DNA from: Anthracocystis setariae
Lineage: Eukaryota; Basidiomycota; Ustilaginomycetes; Ustilaginales; Ustilaginaceae
Direction: 5' to 3'
Length of the DNA: 64,000 nt
NCBI GenBank assembly: GCA_928724745.1
Contig: CAKMXJ010000006.1
Coordinates: 558,001 to 622,000 of the forward strand
The notes under the pieces are model-generated. The model worked only from the letters and a program-made list of their open reading frames with translations, ran no database searches and was not told where the DNA came from. Made by a program: the position numbers and the translations under genes. Positions 1-10,754 of this stretch are shown here, in pieces. The first letter of the stretch is position 1. Each line of letters opens with the position of its first letter.

Positions 1-1479
1 TCCCATCATACCACCGCCACCTCCCATCATGCGCATCGCACCCCCTGGGATCGTGGCCAACGGCACTTCGGGCGAAGGCGTCGAACTGCCACCGCTTCGA
101 TCAGCGCGCAAATCAGCGCCTCCGATGCTCCCACGTGGTGAGCCACCTCGCTTCTGCCGAGAGCTCTTGCGCTTGATGTCATTCAGCAAAGCGATCTCGC
201 CTCGGCGAAAGCTCGGGTGTCGAAACTCCCACACTTGAACCTCATCGGTCGGATTGCCTTGGTACGAGTGATTCACCTTGTGGAAGCCGTACATGTTGAG
301 TTGTCGAACAAACGACTGCCAGTTGGAATGCTTGAACCAGTTGGGAAGCACGAGTCGCGAGAATTCGGCTGGGTTGGCTACGCTGAATACGGTGCCGGAC
401 GAGCCCCAGCTGATGAGATCCGAGATCGAAGGGTCTTCGAGCATCGAGTAGAGTTTGCTCACAAAGCTGGGCTGCTGCTTACCGCCCGGTCCGCCACCGG
501 CACCCGGCAGACCAGCGAGCGATGGGTGAATCATGGGCGGATTGCCGTAAGACGTTGAAGGTGAGAGGCTCGCAGGATGATGCATCAGAGGCGGCCTGCC
601 ATGATGGGGCGGATAGCCGCCGTACGAAGGAGCGTGGTAAGGCATGCGGCGTGGCGAGGTCGAGTAAGCACCAGCAGGTGCTCCATCATCACGAGGTCGG
701 TGACCGTGTCCTTCTGGTTCCAGCGATGCAAAGCTTGGAAGCCGTGGTGGTGGCGAAGATGGACGGTGGCGAAAGCTCGTCAGATTGGGATCGCTCGCAT
801 TTGGTGGTGGCATTCGCAGCGAGGGTGAGGCATACTCCATCTTGGCTTCGCCTCCAAACCGATCTCGAGGGTCGCGATCCGACCCGGCGCCGTACCGATC
901 TCCAACGAGCCCTCCCACATGACGTCCTTCGTCCCTCGATGCTGGCCCAGATTCGTTCCGACCGGATGGTGCGCACTCATAGTCGTAGCGGCGCGAATCG
1001 ACCGGGTTGCTAGATTCCAGGCTATCGCGGGGACGATGTTGCTGTGAATTTGGTTGATTGTGCTGCTGGTATCGAGACTCAACCGTTGCTGAGGCGCTTC
1101 GATTAGCCCAATGGGCATGGTGCGCTGCTGCAGATGACGATCTGCTGATGGTGCTGGGTCCGGAAACTTTTCGGTCGCGATCCATCTCAGCGGATCCGCC
1201 GCGAGACCTCTTGTTGCCGTCATCGGCTTCGTCGAGTTCGTCCACCTCTTCGTCATCGCCCATGCCGTGCGCTCGTCCGTCATCCGCCGTGGAACGACCG
1301 AGACCAGGCTCGTAGCGTGGCCGCTTGCGATCGGGGCTACCGGGAATTGGTGCTGGAGAGGCATCGAGCTTGCCGCTGTACGGAACATCTCTGGACATGG
1401 CTGCGTTGTTGGATGCTCTAGGCGAGCCAGCTGTCATGGATGGCCCAAGTGCGCTAGCACGACGTTCGGTGCTCATCAT
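1..1479 (-). CDS. HSF-type DNA-binding transcription factor, partial at the left edge
   Basis: One open frame runs on the minus strand from ATG at 1479 to the window edge with no stop, so the C-terminus is missing. The first ~330 residues are low complexity, rich in Ser, Pro, Gly, Arg and His with a short acidic patch. An HSF DNA-binding domain follows at about residues 335-440. It begins PSFVSKLYSMLEDPS and contains LPNWFKHSNWQSFVRQLNMYG, FHKVNHSYQGNP and VWEFRHPSFRRGE, the recognition-helix and wing signatures of heat-shock factors and fungal relatives (Hsf1, Sfl1, Skn7, Mga1). After it come a basic KRKSSRQKRGG stretch and a Gly/Met-rich run. Such proteins are nuclear regulators of stress or morphogenesis genes. 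The family member cannot be told without the C-terminal half. A stop at 1540-1542 closes the frame upstream; an upstream 5' exon cannot be excluded. Confidence 0.88.
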   Translation of the reverse strand, partial: MMSTERRASALGPSMTAGSPRASNNAAMSRDVPYSGKLDASPAPIPGSPDRKRPRYEPGLGRSTADDGRAHGMGDDEEVDELDEADDGNKRSRGGSAEMDRDRKVSGPSTISRSSSAAAHHAHWANRSASATVESRYQQHNQPNSQQHRPRDSLESSNPVDSRRYDYECAPSGRNESGPASRDEGRHVGGLVGDRYGAGSDRDPRDRFGGEAKMEYASPSLRMPPPNASDPNLTSFRHRPSSPPPRLPSFASLEPEGHGHRPRDDGAPAGAYSTSPRRMPYHAPSYGGYPPHHGRPPLMHHPASLSPSTSYGNPPMIHPSLAGLPGAGGGPGGKQQPSFVSKLYSMLEDPSISDLISWGSSGTVFSVANPAEFSRLVLPNWFKHSNWQSFVRQLNMYGFHKVNHSYQGNPTDEVQVWEFRHPSFRRGEIALLNDIKRKSSRQKRGGSPRGSIGGADLRADRSGGSSTPSPEVPLATIPGGAMRMMGGGGGMMG

Positions 1480-3356
1480 ATCAGCGACCACTTCCAAAGC
1501 GTCGGGAAGCAAAGGCCGACGCAACCGTGCAGGTGTGCGCTACAGCGAGAGCGAAGTGAGTCTGTTGTTCAGACTTTCGAGCGGATGCGTCCGGGCAGAA
1601 GGAGCGGACAAGTGCGATGGCGTGGGGGGAGGTCTGAAAAGTTTCTTCGTGGTGCTTTGCAGCTGTCAGTGATGCTGAGGAGGCCTCGTCCAGATAATTG
1701 CTAGGAAGGCGAGCCAACGGTGTCAAGGCTATTTCCAGTAGCTGAGCATGAAGGGGGAGCTTCGGCTTGACAAGTGGTGCCCAAATAGCGGGTCGGTCGA
1801 GCTTTGTTGGAGTCTCTGCTCTGTGGTGGTGCTGCAAAGCCAAGTGAACGGCGTTTGCGCGCTGCGATACGTGCCACAATCGAATGCAGGGTTGCAGCGA
1901 GTGGTTGCGATCGAAACGGCTGTAGCGGTGGGGAGACTGTGAATTCAAGACTTTGCTTGTTGTCGAATGCGGACCTTTTGCTGAAGAGCGGCCAAAGAAC
2001 GGCTTTCGCAGCTTCGGTGGGTGGGTGTTGAGCGGCAGATGGGCGTATGTAATATGAGGAAAAGGCGCCGATGACTTATGAACCGTCGCCAGATCAGTTC
2101 AGCTGATATAATGCGGGCGTGCTTGATACGGAAGTAGACGGTACTACAGATGAACCGCGGGTCGGCTGAGCTTCAAGGCGCAAGCGGCTGCAGTGTTGAT
2201 GGCTGGTCAAGACTGCGAAGCGTTCGTCAAGAAGCACTGGGTGCAGAGCAAGACAGACAACGAGCGATACTGAGCGACGTGTCGAAGGGAATCGACGCGT
2301 AGGGAGGACAGCCTCACGGTGCTCGGCTGAATGCGTTACACAAGGTTGCTCGGTCCTGGTAAACGCGGGTGGAGAGGGGCGGGGCCAACAGGAGGATAGC
2401 GTGCGACCGGACGTTAGAGTGCAGTATCGGGCAGAAGCGGTGCGTTGCGTTGGCTGATGAAGGTGGGAAGGGCAACAGGATGCGGCGAATGAAGCAGTGA
2501 AGAACTGCTGCGGCCGGGAAGACGAAGGCGAAGGGGGCGGGGGAAAGGAGGGGGGAGGGCGAGCAGTGCGGTGCGGTGCAACACGATTGAGACGAAAGTG
2601 GTGGTGCAAAAGAAAGGTGGGATCGAGATGAAGGAAGACAATATGGGAAGGCAACTAGGTAACAGGATGCAGGATGGAGCTCATGCGAAGCGAGGCGAGG
2701 GAATGGTTAGGCGAGATGGGGAGCAACGGGAAAAAGGCAAAGGGAAGGAAAAGGGGGGCCAGTTGAGCGGAAAGAAAGACAACAACGACGACAGAAGAGG
2801 GTCAAGGAGAGGACGCTGCCAAACTGAAGACGGTTGCTGGGTGTTGGACTGAGTATGACTTCATGCGAGATGGGCATGTTGCGCAAGGGTGACATGCCAC
2901 TGCCACTGCCACGAGGCTAGGCTGGCAGTTAAGATTCATTTTATGAGCGGGTTCGGCACAGGCAAACAACAATTCGGGCTGGTTGCGGATGCATTTCAGC
3001 CACCAAGGTACAGTGCAGTGCAGGACAGTTACTGTACAGTTACTCTACAGTTACTGTACACCCGGAAGCGGAGGGACACAGAGGAGTGGGTCCAGACTCA
3101 GCCCGCGAGGGAACGACCTCTGAACATGCGGGTTAGGCCAAAAAGTCAATACAGAACAGTACAAGGCAGTGGTGGAATTGTATAGGACTATACGCAGTGG
3201 TGGAGACCAGAAGAGATGGTTCAGTATGGGCAACAACGGCCATTGGCGATCCAATTAAAAAACAGCGGCGTAAAGCAAAGAATGAAGAGGATGCCAAGCA
3301 GGCAGGAAAGAGAAGCGATCCCGGAAAAATTGGAGGAGCCGTAGAGAGTGTCCCGT

Positions 3357-3386
3357 ACTGCACTGCACTGCACTGCACTGTACTGG
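3357..3386. repeat. CACTG pentanucleotide tandem repeat
   Basis: About five consecutive ACTGC/CACTG units end in a TACTGG step. The tract lies inside the gene-poor region, close to other CAGT/ACTG-rich sequence at 3000-3060. Confidence 0.7.
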
Positions 3387-4006
3387 CACTTTGTCGTTTT
3401 CAGAAGAAAGGAAGACAAAATACAGAGTACGTACAGGCCAAACTGGCGGAAGTCCGCACAATGGCAGACAGACACATACGGAAACCAATCCAAGTCGGCG
3501 CCTGAAAGTTGCATATAGTAGTAGTAGTAATTAGTGGTCAAATAGACGTCACAAAAGAGCCGTGGGGTCGTCAACAGGGGGCTGGAAGCAGGTCAAGCGT
3601 TTGTGTGAGTGTGAATGGTCGGGTTAGGTGCGATCCAAGCGGCCCATGCCGACGAGGGCACATGGGTGCTGCACGAGAAATTCATGGAAAGGGGCTTGTC
3701 TCGGATGGGCGGCAGCAAAACGCAGCAATTAATATTATAATAAAGTGAGCAAACACCAACTCCAGTGGCTGAGTTCTGACTTTTCTTGATTTATTTATTT
3801 ATTTACCTAGTTTTTACTTAGTACTTTAAAAAGAAAGAAGAAAAACGGAAAGAAACAGAACAATTGGTGGTAACATGAATACAGACTAGTATTCCAGAAG
3901 AGATCAATGTGGCTACCAAGGGACGCCAAGGGACTTTTAAGCGAAATCATGCACCTGGGCCACGAGACGAGCAAACCATGTTTCAGAGCTAGGTAAGAGG
4001 AACCTG

Positions 4007-4027
4007 ACCTGACTGACTGACTGACTG
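4007..4027. repeat. CTGA tetranucleotide tandem repeat
   Basis: About five CTGA units in a row within the gene-poor region. It is a simple microsatellite with no associated gene. Confidence 0.7.
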
Positions 4028-6492
4028 AAAACACACGCACTGCTGTATAATGTACTGCACAGTGGTAGCATACAAAAAGCGCATCGAGCATATGAAAGAG
4101 GCAAGGGCACGCACCTCCTGAGCCTTGCTTGGCTTTGGCGGTCTTACGAAAATGAGCTTTTTTAGGCTGATGGGCTCACTGATGTGACATCTTACCGACC
4201 CGCTTCAAAAATGCACAACTGAAGAAATGAAAGCACAAGAGGAGGCTACGGCATGCAGAACTACTGTAAATTGGCAGCTGCACCAACCAAGATTCGGACG
4301 ATTCAAATGAGCCAGCCCAAACCCAGCCGAATTTTGGACGGACTGAGATGCAGAGCAAAGTCAGCAGCGAATGTGCTGGCTGGCTGGCTCGTCGGATGGC
4401 TTGCTGTTTGTCCACGGAGTCCAAAATTTCGAAAAACCAATCAAAGAGCAAAACCTTGGCAAGTCACAAGTCATTAGTACAGTACTGTACGTCAATCAGG
4501 CACATCGAACGCGCCTTTCGTTTTCTTCACAAACCCCGCCCAACAATTCCGATGGAAAGCGATCCATCCAAGCTGGGCCCGCTCGCGTAGAACCCTTTCC
4601 GCCTGCTCCTGCAGTCCATCCTTGGCCAGCAATTCACGGCACAGTCTCGTCTCGCATTGGGTCGCCTCGTCCCGTCCATCTCGGTCCAGTCTAGAGGCGT
4701 TCCTCGGCTGGAGGCCATGGGATGTCGATCAGCACAAACCAGCTCGAGTTCAAGCGAGGGTCGTTGTCGGATAATCACAAAGACTTGTGACCAATGCAAG
4801 GTTCGCACCGGGCATAGAAGCCAACGATAATGTCACTGATTGCTCGGACGCAGCCGCTCAATTCCAGGAATGCTCGATCCGGGAAATCTATCGGGACCTT
4901 GAATGCTGTGCTGAGGTAGCGATCGCAATTCCTCCACGCTCCATGGCAACGCAAAGTGGTTGCGAAATGCATTCTGCCAGACGCGGGCAAGGCGGGACTC
5001 ACACATGTGGATCAATTCCGACATGAATTCAATGGCCGACACTCAGGAAGCACAGAACCAACGTCAACGTCAACGACACTGTACATGGATCAATCTAATC
5101 CCTGTGACAGCATATTCAACGGATGGCTGTCATAGGCGGAGATCGCATGGTAGTCGCGTCAGCCAAACGTTCGCGTGGCCGAGGCCGGACGATTCAGAGT
5201 ACCAGCCCTTCTGTACAATGCAATGGGGAGTAAGATCTCGTTGACACGGAAACGAATCGAACTAGCCTGCGATCATCTCGTTCCAACAGCGTACTGACCA
5301 CAGCCCACTGGGTCGGTTCCCGAGCAACAGGAGTCACAAGGTCAAGAATCCGAGCGCTCAGCAGCAATGTCTGGTATTCAAGCGTGACGACACAAAATGT
5401 TTCCGCCGACCATCGGCATCTGTTACAACGTCTGCAACGAGGCCAAGCTCGCAATCAGAACTACAACAGAAACGGAAGAGCAAGGTCGGAGGCTCCTCGA
5501 TCTCGCGTGACGCAGTACTGTACCGTACAGTACAACGAGTGAAACCCTGGCAAGATTCTGGAGAAGCAGCCTCCCTTCATTCGCTTCCAACGTTTCCATG
5601 TTTTCGTGTGCAGGATACCTAACTGCCCCGGCGTTGCGCAAAACAAGCCCTGCGTAGCCGGCGAGGTTGTACGTCACATGTATTGTACATGATGCGTCAT
5701 GGGCTTCAAGATTGGAGCAGGTGGAAAGGGCCTACCAGGCTCTATCTACTTCAGACCAAGCAAGCAACCCTACCATGCGCGAAACACGCCGTGGCATGGA
5801 AACATCATATTTGCATTACCGAGTGTGTCCTTGGTGCCTTTGAAACTCGGGATAAGGCGAGGATGCACACGAATCTCAGCTACGAATGATTTGAAAGCAC
5901 CAAGGTAGTGAGCATGGTCGTGGACGCTTCTGGGGATGTCAATGGGAACCGGCCAAACATCCCAGCACATGGCATTGAAGTCGACGGACGGGAAAGGAGT
6001 TGAACGGGAACGACAAGTCTAAGTCTACCGCAAGCCTGGGTCTGAAACACCATTGCAGCGAGCCAAGCTTCGATTCCATTGCTGGGGGAACTGGTTGCAA
6101 GTCCACGCCGACGTCTCGAAATCAAACTGGTTCGATCAGACCTTGCTTTACAATATATGGCTGTCTGTGACGCTCCGTTGTTACGAGACCGCGAATGCCG
6201 TTCGGCAAAGCCATATTCTTTCCCTCAACGTCCAAAAAAAAAGAAAAAAGAAAAGAAAAGAAAATAGTGGTAAATGAAATGAGAGTCCATGGAATGACAA
6301 GGATTCCGCCGCCAGGAACCTGAGTTTTGCGCCGACGAGAAATCACTCGGAACCCGAGACCGGACGAAGCATGCGAATGGGAGGATTCGCAGTTCATAAT
6401 CGATCTTTTGCTGTTGCTGTTTTCAAGCGCCGACGACACCATGTTTTTGTGCGGCAGAAGCGTGCCACACTTGTTGAATCGAGCCTTGTTTC

Positions 6493-6494
<2 letters not shown>

Positions 6495-6536
<42 letters not shown>
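6495..6536. repeat. (GA)n dinucleotide microsatellite
   Basis: About 21 perfect GA units in the gene-poor region. Short frames across it encode only alternating Arg-Glu or Ser-Leu and are not genes. Confidence 0.9.
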
Positions 6537-6540
<4 letters not shown>

Positions 6541-9118
6541 CATGATCTCTGTCGGGACAAAATTGTGATGCGTCACACGGATTATTTGCTTCACCCAGCT
6601 ATTGTTCAGTACTGTACTGTACAGCACTGTATCGGCAATGTTGCTGAGCGTGCCTGACAACTCGATGAGGCAGATTAGCTCCACCAGTCGCATGCTTTGT
6701 TCCTGCGCTGAGTTGCTTCGCTCCGAAAATTTCATGTTCCGCTGCCCAGTGTGCTACTGTATTGTACTGTACAGTACTGCTGTAGCTGCAAAGTCGAAGA
6801 TGAGACGCTTTTTACCTGCGCAGATTCTAGGTTCCATCTTTGATGCAATCCAATAAGGGCATCAACTGCCTGACCCGCCTTTCCTCTCTTGCTGTGTAGG
6901 CTTCCATGGCAGCTGGACAGGATCGATTCGTGGTGATAAAAGCCAACCAAAAAAATTCTTTCTGCTTAGAACTCCGTCCGCATCTGCAATCATGTGTCAC
7001 AAATCTCGTGTTCCTGAATCCATCCAAATCCAAACAACCTCTCGCACGCTCTGCGCGCTTAAACATTATACTGTACCAGCCCATAAGCCGGAGTCCGGTG
7101 GCCTCGGGTGGCGGCTAGTACCGCATCGTCCAGGCATGGGTTGACCTTGACCGCCGATACGCTTTTTTGCCAAGCACGCCTTTCCATCGTCATGGCTGTC
7201 TCGACATCTAGAACACGCCCACTCCGAGGGCCAACAACCGAGCCAGCCAGCTCATCTGCATGTGCAATTTCAAATTCATTCTCTACAGCATCAGGCTGCC
7301 GCATTGGTTTGCCAGACGGGACGCAACCAATCTCGGCGATCTGGCATCCAACTAATGCTACAACATACCGTAATGTCGTCCTCATTTTCTACACCGCAAA
7401 TGTGCGTTTCCGGCCAGGCAGGACAATGTGGAGCACAGACCCACCGAGAAGCAAGCAAGTACTGTAAGCAGGCCAAGTCGTGTCCCGTGTCGAGGATATT
7501 CATGCAGCGAAGGAATAATCAGTTTTTCCATTTTGTTAGGTCCATCTTGGAATGCGTGATGGCTGCACAAACGGAATCTCCGCTTCAACCTAAACTGGCA
7601 TCACGCTCTTTCGGCTGACACTGAGGCTGTACCACGATCTTTGCAATTTCAACAACAACAATATAATGCCAATCTTGATGACCGGGATCGCCGTTCAGCA
7701 AAGCACAATTCCAACAATGGTCGAGTACAGCGCTGTAGTCAATAATCGGAACTACTCCAGTCTATGGCCACGTCATCATGGGCACAGTTCTGCTGAGACT
7801 CCGGCTACGGATGCAAAGGCTCGGCTGGGTTCCAGTCACTGTTCAGAGTCGGTCCGACTCTTGTAGAATGGCGTGTTTCTGGGTGGGGAGCTTGTTCCGC
7901 GGCTCCGCATCCAACTAGCAGTGTTGAGGCCAGAAACCACGGCGAGGCAAGACAGTTCGCCAACAGAATCCGCATCTTCTGTGCTCAGAAACTTGTCAAC
8001 CTCGTGGCAGGTCGTCCTCGCCCAACGTCATATTGTCAACTAGACCACCGAAAGATCAGTTTCGTTTCTGCTGTTGCTTGCTTTTCGACAATTTGGTTCC
8101 CGCTTCCCTAGTAGCCGCATTAGGTTCAGTCCAACCGAACTGGTACATCCATGCTATGCGATATGCCACTTTTGGGTTGCATCGCTGGCGGGGCTGGCGG
8201 GGTCGAGCGGACGGATACAATGCAACTGCACTATGCCCGTCAGCTCCAATCCATACCTTCCACATTCGCTCTCCGCATTTTTCAGCAAATCATGCCATAC
8301 GGTCGCAAGAATCTCTCAGAGACATCTGAGTTCGGCGCGGGTTTCATGTAGAACCTCGTGATTCCGTACCCGGTTTCATCTTGGTCGCATCAACCAATCG
8401 CCTGCGAGATCGTAATAGCTTGGCATGCTCGACCGAGACGATGACCATCGAATCCAGCGCAGGGACAGCTACGTGGGTCCAGAGTCTCAGAGCTCTCCCC
8501 TGTCCAGTAGAAATGGCTTCGAATGAATTCAGAGCCGTTCTTGCAGCTAGTTGCAAATGAGAAAGGTTCTGCACAAGCGGTTGGCCAGCCCAGCATGATG
8601 TCGTACAACCCGCATTCCTTTCGTAATTTCGATAGGATCACGGCAGCTAACCCATTTCATGCCTCTCGTTGGTGCATCCCAGCTTAGCCGAGATGATCAA
8701 GAACAATCGTCGGTATAAATTCAAGCACCTCTTGCCATGATACGCTGCAGTAGGTTATCCCAGCGTTTGCTCGCCTCGACTTTGGCGAGCTAAGCTACTG
8801 CGCAGTACCATGCTAGCGCAGCGCACCGCGAACAGCCAAGTATGCGACTGGACTCCGGCGGGACAATACATCGGTGTCTCTTTCTGAATGAAAGGGCAAC
8901 CAAGCTGACTGCGAGCTTGTTCTGCTTCGCACTCGTCCGACCCCTTCTGAGGTAGCATACGGTAATGTGAGGGGCAGCGAAGCGGTCCGATTTGGATCTG
9001 TGCGGAGACCTTCCATCTGAAAACATCGAGCGTGTGTTAGGTCTATCTAGATGTCGGCATGGCCGCAAGCTCAGTAATCGCACGTGACCAGAAATTTTCC
9101 ATCAAGCAACGCTCGAAG

Positions 9119-9157
9119 CTTTTTTTTTCTTTTTTTTTTTTTTTTTTTTTTTTTTTG
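9119..9157. repeat. Poly-T tract upstream of BRX1
   Basis: A nearly pure T run about 140-170 bp before the BRX1 start codon. Poly(dT) tracts often act as nucleosome-excluding promoter elements in fungal growth and ribosome-biogenesis genes, so a promoter role is inferred. It also explains why a longer in-frame start at 9059 would encode an implausible poly-Phe stretch. Confidence 0.6.
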
Positions 9158-9292
9158 GTTTTTATAGGCTGCAACTGCAATTCTTCTCCACATTGCTCCT
9201 CCTCGATCCACACTTTCAGCCACCACCTTAGCATCTCCAACCCCTACTTCGGACACCCTTCGGAACATCAAAGGGAACCGCAATCTTTCGCC

Positions 9293-10225
9293 ATGGCATC
9301 GGTATTCCAGCAAGCCTCCAAGGCGGCCCAGGGCAAGCGCAAGGCAGATGCACGCGAAGACGATGCCGTCGCAACTCCTATCCGCAGAAACAAGCAGAGG
9401 GTCTTGATGCTTCCATCTCGTGGAGTCACCTCTCGCATGCGACATCTCATCAATGACTTGGAAGCGCTCATGCCTCATGCCAAGAAGGACTCGAAACTCG
9501 ACTCCAAATCGCAGCTTCACTTGCTCAACGAACTCGCCGAAGTACACAACTGCAACAACGCCCTTTACTTTGAAGCACGGAAGCGCGAAGATCTATATAT
9601 GTGGGCCTCCAAGACTCCCAATGGCCCATCTGCCAAATTCCAGGTGCAGAACATCCACACTATGGACGAGCTCAAGATGACCGGTAACTGCCTCAAGGGC
9701 TCACGACCAATCCTCTCGTTCGACAAGGAGTTCGACGACAAGCCACACTGGACGCTGATCAAGGAGATGTTCACACAGATGTTTGGTGTACCGAGAGGCG
9801 CCCGAAAGTCCAAGCCCTTTGTAGACCACGTCATCTCTTTTTCCATCGTCGACAACAAGGTTTGGTTCCGCAACTACCAGATTGTCGAGTCTGACCCTGG
9901 AGCAAATGCGCTCGCCAAGGTGGATGCTCCACAAGAAGAGGGCAAGAAGAAGGGTGCAAAGGGCGAAACAAAGCAGCCAAAGCTCATCGAGATCGGCCCT
10001 CGCATGGTGCTCTCGCCGATCCGCGTGTTCGAAGGCAGCTTTGGTGGTGCTACCGTGTTCGAGAACCCGGAATACATTTCGCCGAATGCCATCCGTCACA
10101 TGGTGCGCAAGCAAAAGGGAGACAAGTATGCCAACCGTGTCAATCAGCAGGAATCTTTGCGCACCAAGAAGGACAGACTCAAGCCGCAAGAAGACGCGCT
10201 CAGCCGCAAACGTGTGTTCGCCTAA
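9293..10225 (+). CDS. BRX1: Ribosome biogenesis protein BRX1 (Brix domain)
   Basis: A single exon of 310 residues starting MASVFQQASKAAQGKRK. It is recognised by the Brix domain from about residue 45: LMPHAKKDSKLDSK, NCNNALYFEARKREDLYMW, GPSAKFQVQNIHTMDELKM, TGNCLKGSRPILSFD, KPFVDHVISFSIVDNKVWFRN and GPRMVLSPIRVFEGSFGG. These blocks follow eukaryotic BRX1 closely, and the length is in the family range. BRX1 is a nucleolar factor needed for early 60S subunit assembly and 27S pre-rRNA processing. An internal basic/acidic spacer (EEGKKKGAKGETKQP) and a lysine/arginine-rich tail are usual. The ATG at 9293 is chosen because the upstream in-frame extension is poly-Phe from a T tract. It is transcribed toward MVD1 on the same strand. 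Confidence 0.95.
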   Translation: MASVFQQASKAAQGKRKADAREDDAVATPIRRNKQRVLMLPSRGVTSRMRHLINDLEALMPHAKKDSKLDSKSQLHLLNELAEVHNCNNALYFEARKREDLYMWASKTPNGPSAKFQVQNIHTMDELKMTGNCLKGSRPILSFDKEFDDKPHWTLIKEMFTQMFGVPRGARKSKPFVDHVISFSIVDNKVWFRNYQIVESDPGANALAKVDAPQEEGKKKGAKGETKQPKLIEIGPRMVLSPIRVFEGSFGGATVFENPEYISPNAIRHMVRKQKGDKYANRVNQQESLRTKKDRLKPQEDALSRKRVFA

Positions 10226-10754
10226 GTCCAATGTGCAAGGCTTGGGCTGTACAACACCGTGCAGCAGCATACCCGATCTCTTTTCGTCCGCTTCGGCAGA
10301 GGAGGCAAGTCTCATGCGTTCCACACTGCGCCCTCAAAGCCTCTATTGATACCAGTCACTCTCATTTCATCGCATTTCAATTCATTCTCATCGCAGCCTC
10401 TTCCTCTCACAGATTGGGTCAGACCGTGCAGATTTCAGTGGAGACAATCACCTTCTGAGAGAGTGTGTGTGGGCTGGCGAGCGAGCGTTGCAAAGAAGCA
10501 GCATTGCAATCGACCAAGTAGTCAACCACCAAGAAGAAAGCAGCAGCGCGTGGCGACCAGAAATTGATTCAGTACGCACGGGCTGGAAGAAATCCCAAAT
10601 GGCCACGAAAAAGTGCAACACGCAGCAAATCCGGCGCAGTCTGAAGATCATACGACAATCACACATTCTCTTCTGTTGTTCTTACACTCTCGAACTTCGA
10701 CTTGCCATCCTTGCTTCCTCTCTACACCTTTGTCATAGCTGCAGCATCGTCAAC
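10226..10754. other. BRX1-MVD1 intergenic region
   Basis: 529 bp separate the BRX1 stop from the MVD1 start. It should hold the BRX1 3' end and the MVD1 promoter. A frame open from 10467 into MVD1 exon 1 extends the protein N-terminally but has no homology-like features and was not used. No other element was seen. Confidence 0.5.

Larger units (their letters stand above)
1480..9292. other. Gene-poor intergenic region (~7.8 kb) with simple repeats
   Basis: No reading frame here has a recognisable domain, a plausible length or believable splice-linked exons; frames stay below about 190 codons and are mostly low complexity. The composition changes along the stretch: purine-rich around 2500-2830, AT-rich around 3730-3860, mixed elsewhere. 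It holds a (GA)n tract, pentanucleotide and CTGA repeats, and many TACTGTAC/GTACAGTA palindromes. It could contain the 5' leader of the HSF gene, noncoding RNA or decayed elements. I see nothing that decides. Confidence 0.6.

Noticed and set aside
1481..1948. 155-codon minus-strand frame just upstream of the HSF gene
   Set aside because: Different frame from the HSF coding sequence, no domain, no convincing splice link; at most an upstream ORF in the leader.
2094..2654. 186-codon minus-strand frame
   Set aside because: Pro/Ser/Arg low complexity over a purine-rich tract; no start context or domain.
9059..9292. 78-codon N-terminal extension of BRX1
   Set aside because: It translates a poly-T tract into poly-Phe and is followed by the canonical start MASVFQQ at 9293; it is promoter/leader sequence.
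10467..10754. N-terminal extension of MVD1 exon 1
   Set aside because: No homology-like features; [15 protein letters not shown] at 10755 is the usual start region of the family.
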